Part shown: one piece after another, positions 23,304 through 30,775 of the stretch
Numbering within the stretch: position 1 is the first letter of the stretch
How the letters are laid out: each line of letters begins with the position of its first letter
From: an archaeon
GTDB lineage: Archaea; Nanobdellota; Nanobdellia; Woesearchaeales; GW2011-AR15
Reading direction: 5' to 3'
Assembly: GCA_018657065.1 (NCBI GenBank)
Contig: JABHXU010000003.1
Span: 1 to 41,876 of the forward strand
DNA: 41,876 bases
Program-made: the position numbers and the translations under genes
Notes under the pieces: generated by a model
Database searches by the model: none
Told to the model about the DNA's origin: nothing
The model's input: the letters and a program-made list of their open reading frames with translations, nothing else

Positions 23304-23702
23304 TTACTTTTTAGAATACCGTTTAAGGCTAATAATTTCGCTTTGTTTTAACCCTGCTGCTTTTAATGCTTTTTTAAAAGATCCAAAATACTTTACATAT
23401 GTAGATGAAGATGCTATCCATTTTCTTTCTTTTAAATCGCTTAATTTTGGAATCCTACCTAATTCTTTTTTTAATTGTTTCAAATTTTCTGTTAATTCTT
23501 TTTTTTCAAATTTTTTTACTATATTAATTTTTAATCCTGCTTTTTTTAATGAATTATTCCAGGAGCCAAACCGTTTCATATATGTTGATGAAGAGGGAAC
23601 TTTTTTATTTTTGTTAATATCTTTAATAGTAGGTGTTTTTTTAAGTTCTTTTGAGTACTTTTTCAAATAAAATATGAGTTGCTCTTTTGTATATTTTTTC
23701 AT
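23304..23702 (-). CDS. Homing-endonuclease-associated repeat protein (two HNH_repeat units)
   Basis: 132 aa made of two similar units of about 55 residues. Each has a helix ending in LKK, a PT/P-I/L-x-D-I/L motif (KKTPTIKDINKNKKVPSSS; GRIPKLSDLKERKWIASSS), then STYMKRFGSW / STYVKYFGSF and a final KALKAAGLK-type helix. This matches the homing endonuclease associated repeat, a small DNA-binding helical module found alone or fused to HNH nucleases. No nuclease domain is present, so it is probably a stand-alone DNA-binding protein. TATATATTG-like sequence (about 25 nt before ATG 23702) supports a leaderless start. Confidence 0.75.
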   Translation of the reverse strand: MKKYTKEQLIFYLKKYSKELKKTPTIKDINKNKKVPSSSTYMKRFGSWNNSLKKAGLKINIVKKFEKKELTENLKQLKKELGRIPKLSDLKERKWIASSSTYVKYFGSFKKALKAAGLKQSEIISLKRYSKK

Positions 23703-23786
23703 TAAAAAAAGGTAGTGTTAATCAATATATAATGTTTGTCATGTTTTTAGGAAGCTTTTTATATCTAGTACCAATTATTTATTTGC

Positions 23787-25619
23787 ATGAAATTAGACTA
23801 TAAAAAGTTAGGATTTAAAGCAGGAATTGAGATCCATCAAGAACTTAATACTCATAAATTATTTTGTAATTGCACATCATCTTTATTAGAAAAAAATGAA
23901 ATTACAAAAATTTCAAGAAAAATTAGATCTGTTGCTGGTGAAACAGGTATTATAGATTTAGCATCTGCTTATGAACAATTCAGAGATCGAGACTTTATTT
24001 ATCATGGTTTTGAAAATGAACATTGTTTAGTTGATTTAGATGAAGAACCTCCGCATGTTGTAGATAAAGAAGCATTTAAGATTGCATTAGGTGTTGGAAA
24101 ATTATTCAAAATGAACATTCCTAGCACACTATGTGTTATGAGAAAAACAGTTACAGATGGAAGTGCTGTTAGTGGATTTCAAAGAACTATTCTTGTAGCA
24201 ACACAAACTAAAGATTCTTTTTTTGAAACTTCAAAAGGTAACGTTTATGTTGAGCAATTAAATTTAGAAGAAGATGCTTGTAAAATAATAGAAAAAAAAG
24301 AAAAAAAGGTTCATTATTCTCTTTCAAGACTGGGTATTCCTCTTTTAGAATTAGGTACTGATGCTTCTTTAAAAGATCCAGCTCACGTAAAAGAAGCTGC
24401 ATTAAAAATTGGCACAATTTTGAGATCATTTAATGTAAAAAGAGGTTTAGGAACTATAAGACAAGATGTGAATGTATCTATTAAAGGTGGAGTAAGGATT
24501 GAAGTAAAAGGTTGGCAAGATTTAAAAAAAATTGAAGCATTAGTTGAAAACGAAGTTCTTCGCCAATACAATCTTCTTGAAATAAAAAAAGAGTTAGAAA
24601 AAAGAGATTTAAAAAAATTTGAAAAAAACACAAAAAAAGTCACCAATATTTTCAAAAAATCTAATTCCAAATTAATTTTAAACTTAATTAATTCTGGAGG
24701 AGAAGTACATGCTCTAGTTTTACCAAAATTTTCAGAATTATTAAAAAAAGAAGTATGTCATGGGAAAACTTTTGGAAGAGAATTAAGCGAATATGCTAAA
24801 GCTTACGGCACCAAAGGGATGATTCATACTGATGAAGATTTAAAAAAATACAAATTGGAAACTGAATTTACAAAACTAAGAAATTTATTTAAAGCAAAAA
24901 AAGAAGACCTAATTATTATTGTTGCTCAATCAGATATTGTTGCTAAAAAAGCTATTGATTCTGTTTTTAATAGGGCTCTTTACTGTCTAGTTGGAATTCC
25001 TAAAGAAACTAGAATTCCAATTCATAAAGATGCAACTTCCTCATATGCTAGACCTCTTCCAGGAGCTCATAGAATGTATCCTGAAACTGATGTTCCTAAC
25101 ATTAGAGTAAGCAAAGAAATATTAAATTCAATTAAAATGCCTGAATTAGTTGAAGATAAGGTTAAAAGATTTATCAAAAAATATAATGTTGATAAAGATA
25201 CTGCTAAAGATCTTATAGATAACGTCCAGAGATTTGAAGAATTAGTTAAAAAATTCTCAAATATAAAACCTAAATTTATTGCTCATTGTACAACTTCAGC
25301 AATTAAAGAAATTAAAAAGAGACACAATAAAGAACTTAATTTTGAGCCTCATATTGATTTTGTTTTAGAAAAACTAAATAATGGTATAATTACAAAAGAA
25401 GCTGTTTTCGAAATTCAAGTTGATTTAGCTAATGGAAAAAAAATTGATTTTTCAAAATATGAAATTATGACTGATAAAGATCTAGAAATAAAAATAAAAA
25501 AAATACTACAAGAAAACAAAAACATTCCACCAAATGCAAAAATTGGAAAAGTAATGGGAAAACTTAGAGGAAAAGCGTCTGGAAAAAAAATTGTTGATAT
25601 AATAAAAAAATTATCTTAA
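23787..25619 (+). CDS. gatE: Glutamyl-tRNA(Gln) amidotransferase subunit E
   Basis: 610 aa, normal length for archaeal GatE. The GatB-like N-terminal catalytic domain begins KLGFKAGIEIHQELNT and has FCNCTSSL, GSAVSGFQRT and a SLSRLGIPLLELGT segment. A GAD-type insertion occupies roughly residues 275-400 (SGGEVHALVLPKF), then AGAHRMYPETDVP, and a C-terminal tail domain ending KVMGKLRGKASGKKI. With GatD it converts misacylated Glu-tRNA(Gln) to Gln-tRNA(Gln), as archaea lack GlnRS. The partner gene gatD is not in the window. TTTTTATATC lies about 26 nt before ATG 23787 (leaderless). Its stop overlaps the convergent Dus gene by 4 nt. Confidence 0.97.
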   Translation: MKLDYKKLGFKAGIEIHQELNTHKLFCNCTSSLLEKNEITKISRKIRSVAGETGIIDLASAYEQFRDRDFIYHGFENEHCLVDLDEEPPHVVDKEAFKIALGVGKLFKMNIPSTLCVMRKTVTDGSAVSGFQRTILVATQTKDSFFETSKGNVYVEQLNLEEDACKIIEKKEKKVHYSLSRLGIPLLELGTDASLKDPAHVKEAALKIGTILRSFNVKRGLGTIRQDVNVSIKGGVRIEVKGWQDLKKIEALVENEVLRQYNLLEIKKELEKRDLKKFEKNTKKVTNIFKKSNSKLILNLINSGGEVHALVLPKFSELLKKEVCHGKTFGRELSEYAKAYGTKGMIHTDEDLKKYKLETEFTKLRNLFKAKKEDLIIIVAQSDIVAKKAIDSVFNRALYCLVGIPKETRIPIHKDATSSYARPLPGAHRMYPETDVPNIRVSKEILNSIKMPELVEDKVKRFIKKYNVDKDTAKDLIDNVQRFEELVKKFSNIKPKFIAHCTTSAIKEIKKRHNKELNFEPHIDFVLEKLNNGIITKEAVFEIQVDLANGKKIDFSKYEIMTDKDLEIKIKKILQENKNIPPNAKIGKVMGKLRGKASGKKIVDIIKKLS

Positions 25620-26566
25620 TTATTTTTTGAAAATTTTTCTAATGTTTTAGAAATTTCATCCATTGTTTTACACTTACTAATCTCACTTCGAATTATTCTT
25701 GCACCTCTAAACCCTTTTGTAAAAAATTGAGCTTGCATTTTAATTGCTTTAATATTAACAAACCCATATTTTTTACAAAGCTTCAAATAATATGAAAAAT
25801 CATTTAATCTTTGTTCAAAAGTCATTTTTTCTAAGTTGTTTCCTGTATCTAAGAAATAGTTTATTTGTTTAAAAATAAAAGGATTTCCAATAGCTGCTCT
25901 TCCAATCATCAATGCATCACAACCTGTTTCAAATGCTTTGCTTGCAGAATATTCATCAATAATATCTCCATTTAAAATTACTGGAATATTCAAAACTTTT
26001 TTGATTTGTCTAACAATTTCCCAATTCGCATTTCCCGAATAACCTTGTTTTGCTGTTCTACCATGAATTGTTAATGCCTTTGCACCTGATTTTTGAATTA
26101 TTTTTGCTATAGAGATAGTTTTTTTTTCATCAGACAAAATTCTAATTTTACACGTTAATGGAATTTTTAGTGATTCTGATACATTAAAAATTAGTTCTTT
26201 TATTTTTTCTGAATTATTTAATAATGATGCTCCAGATCCTGTTTTCATTACATTATACGCCGGACATCCAATGTTAATATCAATCAAATCAGGTTTTAAT
26301 TCTTTTTCAATTTTTACGGCTGCTTTTTTTAAATTTTCAATAGATGAACCAAAGATTTGAATTCCTAATGGTTTTTCTTTTTCTATAAATTTCGATCTTT
26401 TTTTTGTTTTGGAATTTTCCATTAAATATGCATCACAATTAATCATCTCGGTATAAACTAAAGCAGCTCCTTGTTCTTTACAAAATAACCTAAAAGGAAG
26501 GTTTGTTACATCACACATTGGTGCTAAGAGAAGTTTTCCAGTAATTTTGATATTTCCGATATGCAT
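25616..26566 (-). CDS. tRNA-dihydrouridine synthase (Dus family)
   Basis: 316 aa FMN enzyme with a TIM-barrel and C-terminal helical domain. Family motifs: LLAPMCDVTNLPFRLFC at the N-terminus, INIGCPAYNVMKTGSGASLL with the catalytic Cys (about residue 98), LTIHGRTAKQGYSG, and DALMIGRAAIGNPFIF binding the FMN phosphate. It reduces specific uridines in the tRNA D-loop with NADPH. The specific position modified cannot be told by eye. The TATA-like TTTTAAATATT upstream of ATG 26566 is consistent with its own promoter. The 3' end overlaps gatE tail-to-tail. Confidence 0.95.
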   Translation of the reverse strand: MHIGNIKITGKLLLAPMCDVTNLPFRLFCKEQGAALVYTEMINCDAYLMENSKTKKRSKFIEKEKPLGIQIFGSSIENLKKAAVKIEKELKPDLIDINIGCPAYNVMKTGSGASLLNNSEKIKELIFNVSESLKIPLTCKIRILSDEKKTISIAKIIQKSGAKALTIHGRTAKQGYSGNANWEIVRQIKKVLNIPVILNGDIIDEYSASKAFETGCDALMIGRAAIGNPFIFKQINYFLDTGNNLEKMTFEQRLNDFSYYLKLCKKYGFVNIKAIKMQAQFFTKGFRGARIIRSEISKCKTMDEISKTLEKFSKNN

Positions 26567-26598
26567 AAAATTTAGAAGAATAAAATAATATTTAAAAC

Positions 26599-26874
26599 CT
26601 ATTTAAACATTTTTTGTACATATTCTGCAATAGGTATTTTTCCTGAAAGAATTAAATATATTAAATAAGCAGCTAACAAAATGAGAATTCCTGAACCAAT
26701 TGTACTCATTGTTTCTTTTGAAAATAAAGGATTTCTTTTACGTGTGTTTACTCTTTCCAAAGGTAAAGATTTATTTTGTGAATTTAGATCTAAGCCTCTT
26801 GAAATGTCTTTAGTGTATTTTTCTAATTTTTTCTTAAGTTTTAAAGCTTGAATTTCATCTGGAGTAAGCGACAT
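26599..26874 (-). CDS. Small tail-anchored membrane protein, unknown
   Basis: 91 aa. A charged helical N-terminus (SLTPDEIQALKLKKKLEKY) and a polar middle lead to one hydrophobic helix (STIGSGILILLAAYLIYLIL, about 58-77) and a short tail. No family recognised. TATATATAC near 26901-26909 lies about 28 nt before ATG 26874. It lies 33 nt upstream of the Dus gene on the same strand, which has its own TATA-like sequence in between. Confidence 0.65.
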   Translation of the reverse strand: MSLTPDEIQALKLKKKLEKYTKDISRGLDLNSQNKSLPLERVNTRKRNPLFSKETMSTIGSGILILLAAYLIYLILSGKIPIAEYVQKMFK

Positions 26875-26921
26875 ATTAATTATTAATTATTCTAAGTATA
26901 TATATCTTTTTTTTGAAAAAC

Positions 26922-26931
26922 CTTTATAAAT
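26922..26931 (+). promoter_or_regulatory. TATA box ahead of the tRNA-Trp region
   Basis: TTTATAAATT lies about 27 nt before the first GGGGGACG at 26954. It therefore points transcription start at the upstream tRNA-like copy, not at the complete tRNA 83 nt further on. Confidence 0.6.
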
Positions 26932-26954
26932 TGGCGTTTTTTCTCTAAGACTAG

Positions 26955-26971
26955 GGGGACGTAGTACAACC
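26955..26971 (+). repeat. Direct repeat copy 1 of the tRNA-Trp 5' end (17 nt)
   Basis: GGGGACGTAGTACAACC here is identical to the first 17 nt of the tRNA-Trp gene at 27038. Similarity fades out after it (CAGCCA versus TGGCTA). Confidence 0.85.
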
Positions 26972-27037
26972 CAGCCAACTGACAATGTCGGTTGACACCA
27001 TAATGGGTTTCGCTGCGCTCAATCCCATTTTTAAAAT
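26955..27037 (+). ncRNA. Structured tRNA-like leader / degenerate tRNA 5' fragment before tRNA-Trp
   Basis: This 83-nt stretch starts with the 5' end of tRNA-Trp (acceptor strand plus start of the D arm), then diverges. A hairpin follows (CAACTGA / TCGGTTG around 26976-26994), then ATGGG (27003-27007 region) and CCCAT flanking a 16-nt GC-rich loop. The last part, CCCATTTTTAAAATGGG, is an inverted repeat that overlaps the first Gs of the real tRNA. No D-stem 3' strand, anticodon arm or CGTCCCC acceptor strand follows before the complete gene. It can be a decayed duplicate, a processed leader, or a competitor for the acceptor 3' strand. Expression is suggested by the TATA box at 26922-26931. 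Confidence 0.45.
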
Positions 27038-27041
27038 GGGG
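27021..27041 (+). repeat. Inverted repeat at the tRNA-Trp 5' boundary
   Basis: CCCATTTT and AAAATGGG (roughly 27023-27040) are perfectly complementary around a single T. The right arm includes the first G residues of tRNA-Trp, so the hairpin could influence 5' processing or mark a past insertion/duplication junction. Confidence 0.55.
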
Positions 27042-27172
27042 ACGTAGTACAACCTGGCTAGTATAAGCGGCTCCAATACTGGAGCGATGAGCTATTATGC
27101 GATGATATAATATCGGGCAGTCGTTTTCGATGAAGTGCCCGCTAGATCAGGGTTCAAATCCCTGCGTCCCCA
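27038..27172 (+). tRNA. tRNA-Trp(CCA) with a 61-nt intron
   Basis: Acceptor GGGGACG/CGTCCCC, D-stem GTAC/GTAT, D-loop AACCTGGCTA with G18-G19, anticodon stem AGCGG/CCGCT, T arm CAGGG-TTCAAAT-CCCTG, discriminator A73. Anticodon CCA at 27073-27075 followed by A37, then an insert of 61 nt (27077-27137) before C38. An intron at 37/38 is common in archaeal tRNA-Trp. The intron forms strong local hairpins: TCCA..TGGA just after the anticodon, and GGGCA..TGCCC, which borrows bases of the 3' exon. Some archaeal Trp introns carry a box C/D guide; GCGATGA occurs twice here but no clear D box (CTGA), so this is not claimed. A T-run follows at 27174-27180. The CCA end is not encoded. Confidence 0.85.
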
Positions 27173-27181
27173 CTTTTTTTA
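27173..27181 (+). terminator. Poly-T terminator of tRNA-Trp
   Basis: CTTTTTTTT directly follows the discriminator base; oligo-T runs are the usual intrinsic stop signal for archaeal transcription. Confidence 0.6.
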
Positions 27182-27256
27182 ATTCTTAATCCAATACAAA
27201 TTATAACTAAAAAAAGCAATTATTCAAAATAAAAATATTTTAGATTAACTCTTCAC

Positions 27257-27439
27257 TTAAAATTTATTTCTTAATGGTTTTTTTAAAGAAACATAATATT
27301 TTTTCTGAGAAGAAGGTGTTTGTTCTAATACTTCAAAATAATCATTCAAACTTTGTTTATTATATACTAATGATTTTAAACATTCTTGAATTTCTTTTAT
27401 TCTCTTAAATTTTTCAATTTCATCTTCTTGATTATTCAT
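27257..27439 (-). CDS. Small acidic helical protein, unknown (60 aa)
   Basis: 60 aa: an acidic N-terminal helix (NNQEDEIEKFKRIKEIQECL) and a polar C-terminal part with a basic tail (SLKKPLRNKF). No membrane segment or motif. ATATAATTATATAA sequences 40-60 nt upstream could provide the promoter, shared divergently with the PhoU-like gene. Real coding status is moderately supported by the start, promoter and codon pattern; function unknown. Confidence 0.45.
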   Translation of the reverse strand: MNNQEDEIEKFKRIKEIQECLKSLVYNKQSLNDYFEVLEQTPSSQKKYYVSLKKPLRNKF

Positions 27440-27497
27440 AAAAATAGAATCTTAAATTCAAACAAATGTCTTTGTTATATAATTATATAATAGAAAA

Positions 27498-27508
27498 GAT
27501 ATTTATAT
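27498..27508 (+). promoter_or_regulatory. TATA box of the PhoU-like regulator
   Basis: ATTTATATAAT-type sequence about 27 nt before ATG 27530, as for other leaderless genes in this window. The neighbouring ATATAATTATATAAT on its left is a near-palindrome that may serve the divergent 60-aa gene. Confidence 0.55.
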
Positions 27509-27529
27509 AATAATTATTTTATATTAGTC

Positions 27530-28441
27530 ATGAAAAGAAAACTTGTAAAACAAGGTAACAATGCTTTAACTGTTACATTACCTAAAAAATGGACTAGAAA
27601 ATATAATTTAAATGCTGGTGATTTTATCCATTTAGAAGAATCACCTAGCGAAATAACAATTAAAGCTAAACCAATCCAAGAAAAGAAAAAAATTAGCGTT
27701 AATTTTGACACATATAAAGATATTACTAGCAAATATATTCATGCATTATATAAACAAGGTGTAACTGAAATTGAATTATTGTATTCTTCACAAAAAGTTA
27801 TGGAAACTGTTCACAAAACAATTTCAGAAAATTTAATTGGTTATGAAGTTGTTGATCAAGGTAAAAATAAAGCTACAATAAAATCTGTTGCCGAAATTCA
27901 AGATGATAATTTTGATTCTATGTTTAGAAGAATTTTTCATATTAATCAAAATATGTTAAATTCCTTAAATTCAATATTAAAAGGAGGAAAAGTAGATATT
28001 ATTTCTTCTGTTTTAGAATTAGAAAAAACTAACAACAAATTAACAAATTATTGTAGAAGATCAATTTCAAACAGAATCTATGAAGGACAAGAAATTGTGT
28101 TATTATATAACGTGATCGAAGTTCTTGAACGAATGGCTGATGAAATAAAATATATTTTAATTTTTTTAAAACAAGAAAAAAATTTAAAAGTTTCAAGTAA
28201 TGAAATGAAATTAGTAGATGAGGTCAAGGATTTTTTTTCGCTTGTTCATTCTTCATTTTTTAGTAAAGATTTTGAAAAAATAGCTAAAAAAACTATGGAA
28301 AAAAAAGATATTATTCCTGATGCTCTAAAAAATATTAGTAAAAATGATAATTTCGTACTTATGCATTATTTAATTAATATATTTCAACTCTCGGCACACA
28401 TAATAACTTATAAACTTCAAATTGTATTTTTAAAAAAATAA
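27530..28441 (+). CDS. PhoU-family regulator with N-terminal AbrB-type DNA-binding domain
   Basis: 303 aa. Residues 1-50 are a SpoVT/AbrB swapped-hairpin domain (LVKQGNNALTVTLPKKWTRK, then YNLNAGDFIHLEE). The rest is all-helical with two PhoU-like repeats (e.g. NQNMLNSLNSILKGGKV, CRRSISNRIYEG, LERMADEIKYIL). Archaeal PhoU proteins with this fusion are thought to regulate phosphate uptake or other transport genes. No pst genes or phosphate transporter are adjacent. Cytoplasmic. Confidence 0.9.
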   Translation: MKRKLVKQGNNALTVTLPKKWTRKYNLNAGDFIHLEESPSEITIKAKPIQEKKKISVNFDTYKDITSKYIHALYKQGVTEIELLYSSQKVMETVHKTISENLIGYEVVDQGKNKATIKSVAEIQDDNFDSMFRRIFHINQNMLNSLNSILKGGKVDIISSVLELEKTNNKLTNYCRRSISNRIYEGQEIVLLYNVIEVLERMADEIKYILIFLKQEKNLKVSSNEMKLVDEVKDFFSLVHSSFFSKDFEKIAKKTMEKKDIIPDALKNISKNDNFVLMHYLINIFQLSAHIITYKLQIVFLKK

Positions 28442-28523
28442 TTTGATTTCAATTAATTTGTCTTCATTCTAAAATGAAAACATTTTTATATTGTCTTTTT
28501 ATAATTTATATTGGGTGGTTTTT

Positions 28524-28889
28524 TTGGTAAAGAAAAAAAATACAATGCTTGGAAAAATAGGCCCTTGGGCTTTTGTTCTTGGTTTAATAATTGCGATGGT
28601 ATCTGCAATAACAAGACAAGTTTTTTGGATGCTTGGAGTTTTAGGACTTGTTGTTGGTTTAATGAATGTAAGTGATAAAGAACTATCACATTATTTGCTT
28701 GCGAGTCTAACATTTTTAGTTAGTGCAAATGCCTTATCTGTAACCCTTACAAAATTAGTTGGTATTATTCCTGTTGTTGGGCAATGGTTAAATTTTATTG
28801 ATCCACTATTAGCAAATATTACTTTGTTTGTAGCTCCAGGAGCAGCTATTGTTGCACTTAAAGCACTTTATAATCTTGCAAAAGATTAA
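28524..28889 (+). CDS. Small polytopic membrane protein, probable TTG start
   Basis: 121 aa with four hydrophobic segments (IGPWAFVLGLIIAMVSAI, VFWMLGVLGLVVGLM, LLASLTFLVSANALSV and a C-terminal TLFVAPGAAIVALKAL). The frame is open from 28491, but a TATA-like TTTTTATATTG at 28482-28492 makes the earliest part untranscribed. GGGTGGT (28513-28519) followed by 4 nt and TTG 28524 gives the normal Shine-Dalgarno register, so TTG is chosen over ATG 28545. A tandem of short membrane helices with Gly-rich turns is seen in many small archaeal proteins of unknown function. Confidence 0.7.
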   Translation: MVKKKNTMLGKIGPWAFVLGLIIAMVSAITRQVFWMLGVLGLVVGLMNVSDKELSHYLLASLTFLVSANALSVTLTKLVGIIPVVGQWLNFIDPLLANITLFVAPGAAIVALKALYNLAKD

Positions 28890-28917
28890 TTCATTAAAAC
28901 TTTTTATTTTTTTTAAT

Positions 28918-29628
28918 TTATTCAACAGTAAAATAGATTCTTCTATTTTGTTTTCCCTTATTAACCGCCTCTTTGAATACTAATTTTCCTATTTCCTTTA
29001 AAGATTTCACATGACATCCACCATCTGCTTGAGCATCAAAATTTACTATATCTACAATTCGAAGTTTTTTTATGTCATGAGGAAAACCAATTGCTAACTT
29101 AAATAACGTTGGATCTTTTTTTGCTTCTTCCATTGATTTATAATAAATTTCAACATCAAGATCTTTTTTTATTATATCATTTGCTTTAGAAAATGCTTCT
29201 TTAACTAATTTTAAATCCATTGTTTCCATATTAAGATCCACTCTTCCCTTTTCTGTAGTTAATTGGTTACCTGTAACGAGTAAATTATACTCTCTACTAA
29301 ATATACCACAAAGGACATGTGTTCCCGTATGATATCTCATTAATTTATATCTTCTTTCCCAGTCTATAAAACATTTAATTTCATCTCCTTGTTTTAATCC
29401 TAATATATCTACTTCATGACTAATTTCTCCATTAAATTTTCCAACATAAACTACTTTAAATTCTTGATTATCTGATTTTCGAATAATTTTTCCTGTGTCC
29501 CATTCCAATCCTCCACCTTTAGGAAAAAAAGCGGTTTGATCTAAAATAATAAATTTATCTTTAACACTCGATATCTTTGCTTCAAATTCTTTTAAATATG
29601 AATTATCCATGTATAATGCTTTTGTCAT
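28918..29628 (-). CDS. AlaX-type alanyl-tRNA editing protein
   Basis: 236 aa, matching AlaX-M length: an N-terminal barrel domain (about 1-85, with QTAFFPKGGGLEWDTG) and the editing domain with the zinc-binding H-x3-H (MRYHTGTHVLCG, about residues 94-105) and C-x3-H-type site (GGCHVKSL, near 206). It hydrolyses Ser- or Gly-tRNA(Ala) in trans. The GGTGAT 3 nt before ATG 29628 supports the start. Divergent from the gene at 29701. Confidence 0.93.
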   Translation of the reverse strand: MTKALYMDNSYLKEFEAKISSVKDKFIILDQTAFFPKGGGLEWDTGKIIRKSDNQEFKVVYVGKFNGEISHEVDILGLKQGDEIKCFIDWERRYKLMRYHTGTHVLCGIFSREYNLLVTGNQLTTEKGRVDLNMETMDLKLVKEAFSKANDIIKKDLDVEIYYKSMEEAKKDPTLFKLAIGFPHDIKKLRIVDIVNFDAQADGGCHVKSLKEIGKLVFKEAVNKGKQNRRIYFTVE

Positions 29629-29700
29629 TGAATCACCATTTTAAATTTAAATAAAAAATAATTTATAGGTTTAATCTATTTAATTATATTGGTGATCTTA

Positions 29701-30171
29701 ATGAATAAACTAATTGAAGAATATAAAGAAAAATTTAAAAAAATGAAAGAAGAATTAGGATTCAAATCCACATACGAAGATATTGAAAATATTTTTTTTA
29801 TTGAAGATTTCATTCAATCTGAAGGATTTGTAAGTATGACTCTTTCACGTGCTGTATGCAGAAGAATTTGTGATCTATTTATTGGATGGTCAAACTACCT
29901 ACATGCTCTAGTTGTTCCTAACCCAAATCATATGATAAATCTAACTGAAAGTCAATTTTTTAGTGATGCTGAAAAACATGAACTCATAAATTTAATGAAT
30001 CAAATTATGGCACACACAAGTCTAAATAATGTTATTGGTCAAACCAAAGACAAAAAAATTGAAGCAGTCTTTATAGACGATTCCGTAACTTTCTGGATAA
30101 AAGATTTAAATCCTAAACTAATTGATTTCACAAAAAAAATCCATAATAATTGGAAAGAAAAATTAAAATAA
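29701..30171 (+). CDS. Conserved helical protein, unknown function
   Basis: 156 aa from ATG 29701. GGTGAT followed by CTTA gives the usual Shine-Dalgarno spacing; the TTG at 29689 and GTG at 29692 overlap that site and are rejected. Mostly alpha-helical: N-terminal EEYKEKFKKMKEELGFKSTY, then FFIEDFIQSEGFVSMTLSR and RRICDLFIGWSNYLHALVVP. No membrane segment, no catalytic motif recognised. Divergent from the AlaX gene, with a promoter region of about 70 nt between them. Function unknown. Confidence 0.7.
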   Translation: MNKLIEEYKEKFKKMKEELGFKSTYEDIENIFFIEDFIQSEGFVSMTLSRAVCRRICDLFIGWSNYLHALVVPNPNHMINLTESQFFSDAEKHELINLMNQIMAHTSLNNVIGQTKDKKIEAVFIDDSVTFWIKDLNPKLIDFTKKIHNNWKEKLK

Positions 30172-30236
30172 ACTTTTTTCTTAATTAATGTTATTTTAGA
30201 AAAGTTTATATTTTAGAAAGTCAATTAGGTTTTGCT

Positions 30237-30374
30237 ATGTATACTGAATTAACAGCAACTTGCGTAGAATGCGGAAAAGACATAAAAACAGTAGTTATGG
30301 AAGGTTCCGATCTAATTGACTATTTATGCCCAAGATGCTCAAGTGGAGAATTTGTAATGGATTTTGAAGATTGA
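30237..30374 (+). CDS. Small zinc-ribbon protein (45 aa)
   Basis: Short reading frame MYTELTATCVECGKDIKTVV... with a second Cys pair in LCPRCSSGEF and an acidic tail ending MDFED. C-x2-C ... C-x2-C with 18 residues between is a classic zinc ribbon. TTTATATT (30205-30212) lies about 28 nt before ATG 30237 (leaderless). Followed by a T-run and a hairpin terminator. Role unknown. Confidence 0.75.
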   Translation: MYTELTATCVECGKDIKTVVMEGSDLIDYLCPRCSSGEFVMDFED

Positions 30375-30414
30375 TTATCTTTTTTTAATGTTTTAAAAAT
30401 CAATTTGATTTTTA

Positions 30415-30441
30415 GAGCCTAAAAAAGGCTCATCTTTTTTT
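30415..30441. terminator. Hairpin and T-run between convergent genes
   Basis: GAGCC (30415-30419) and GGCTC (30427-30431) pair around TAAAAAA, followed on + by ATCTTTTTTT. It can end the zinc-ribbon transcript. On the minus strand it overlaps the stop of the winged-helix gene. An earlier T-run at 30379-30386 may contribute. Confidence 0.5.
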
Positions 30442-30693
30442 AATGAATCCTGGACTTGACTCATATATAATATTCTCTTTAATTAATTGATCAATAAATT
30501 TTCTTGTTTGATCAGTTGTATAACCTCTAGATGCAGATTCAACAAGAATTTGTTCAACTTGAACAATATTTTTTGGACCTGACGAAAGTTGATTAATTAT
30601 AGAGAGCAATTCTATTTTTTTATCTGTCTGTTGCTCTGTGCGAAGTCGTTCTTGAAGTCTCTTTTGATACTCCATCAAATTGTCAAAATCCAT
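30430..30693 (-). CDS. Stand-alone MCM C-terminal-like winged-helix protein
   Basis: 87 aa. An N-terminal helix (NLMEYQKRLQERLRTEQQ) precedes a winged-helix-like unit: IINQLSSGPKNIVQVEQIL, SASRGYTTDQTRKFIDQLI, and a wing ending ENIIYESSPGFIKK. The last segment closely resembles the C-terminal winged helix of archaeal MCM helicase (…G-x-I-Y-E-P-x-P-G-x-I-R). No AAA+ core is present. It may modulate MCM or bind DNA independently; that is inference from similarity by eye. TATA-like TTTATATTT lies about 31 nt before ATG 30693. Confidence 0.65.
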   Translation of the reverse strand: MDFDNLMEYQKRLQERLRTEQQTDKKIELLSIINQLSSGPKNIVQVEQILVESASRGYTTDQTRKFIDQLIKENIIYESSPGFIKKR

Positions 30694-30775
30694 TTAGTTT
30701 CAAATTGTGTGTATTGAAGAGTAAATATAAATCTTGTGAAAAATATAAAAACCTTGACGTATTACAAATAATAAT

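Noticed and set aside
27077-27137. Box C/D guide RNA inside the tRNA-Trp intron
   Set aside because: GCGATGA occurs twice but no convincing CTGA D box or guide complementarity in the right place is visible.
29701-30171. Translin-like RNA-binding protein
   Set aside because: Helical and similar in size, but none of the translin sequence patterns could be recognised.
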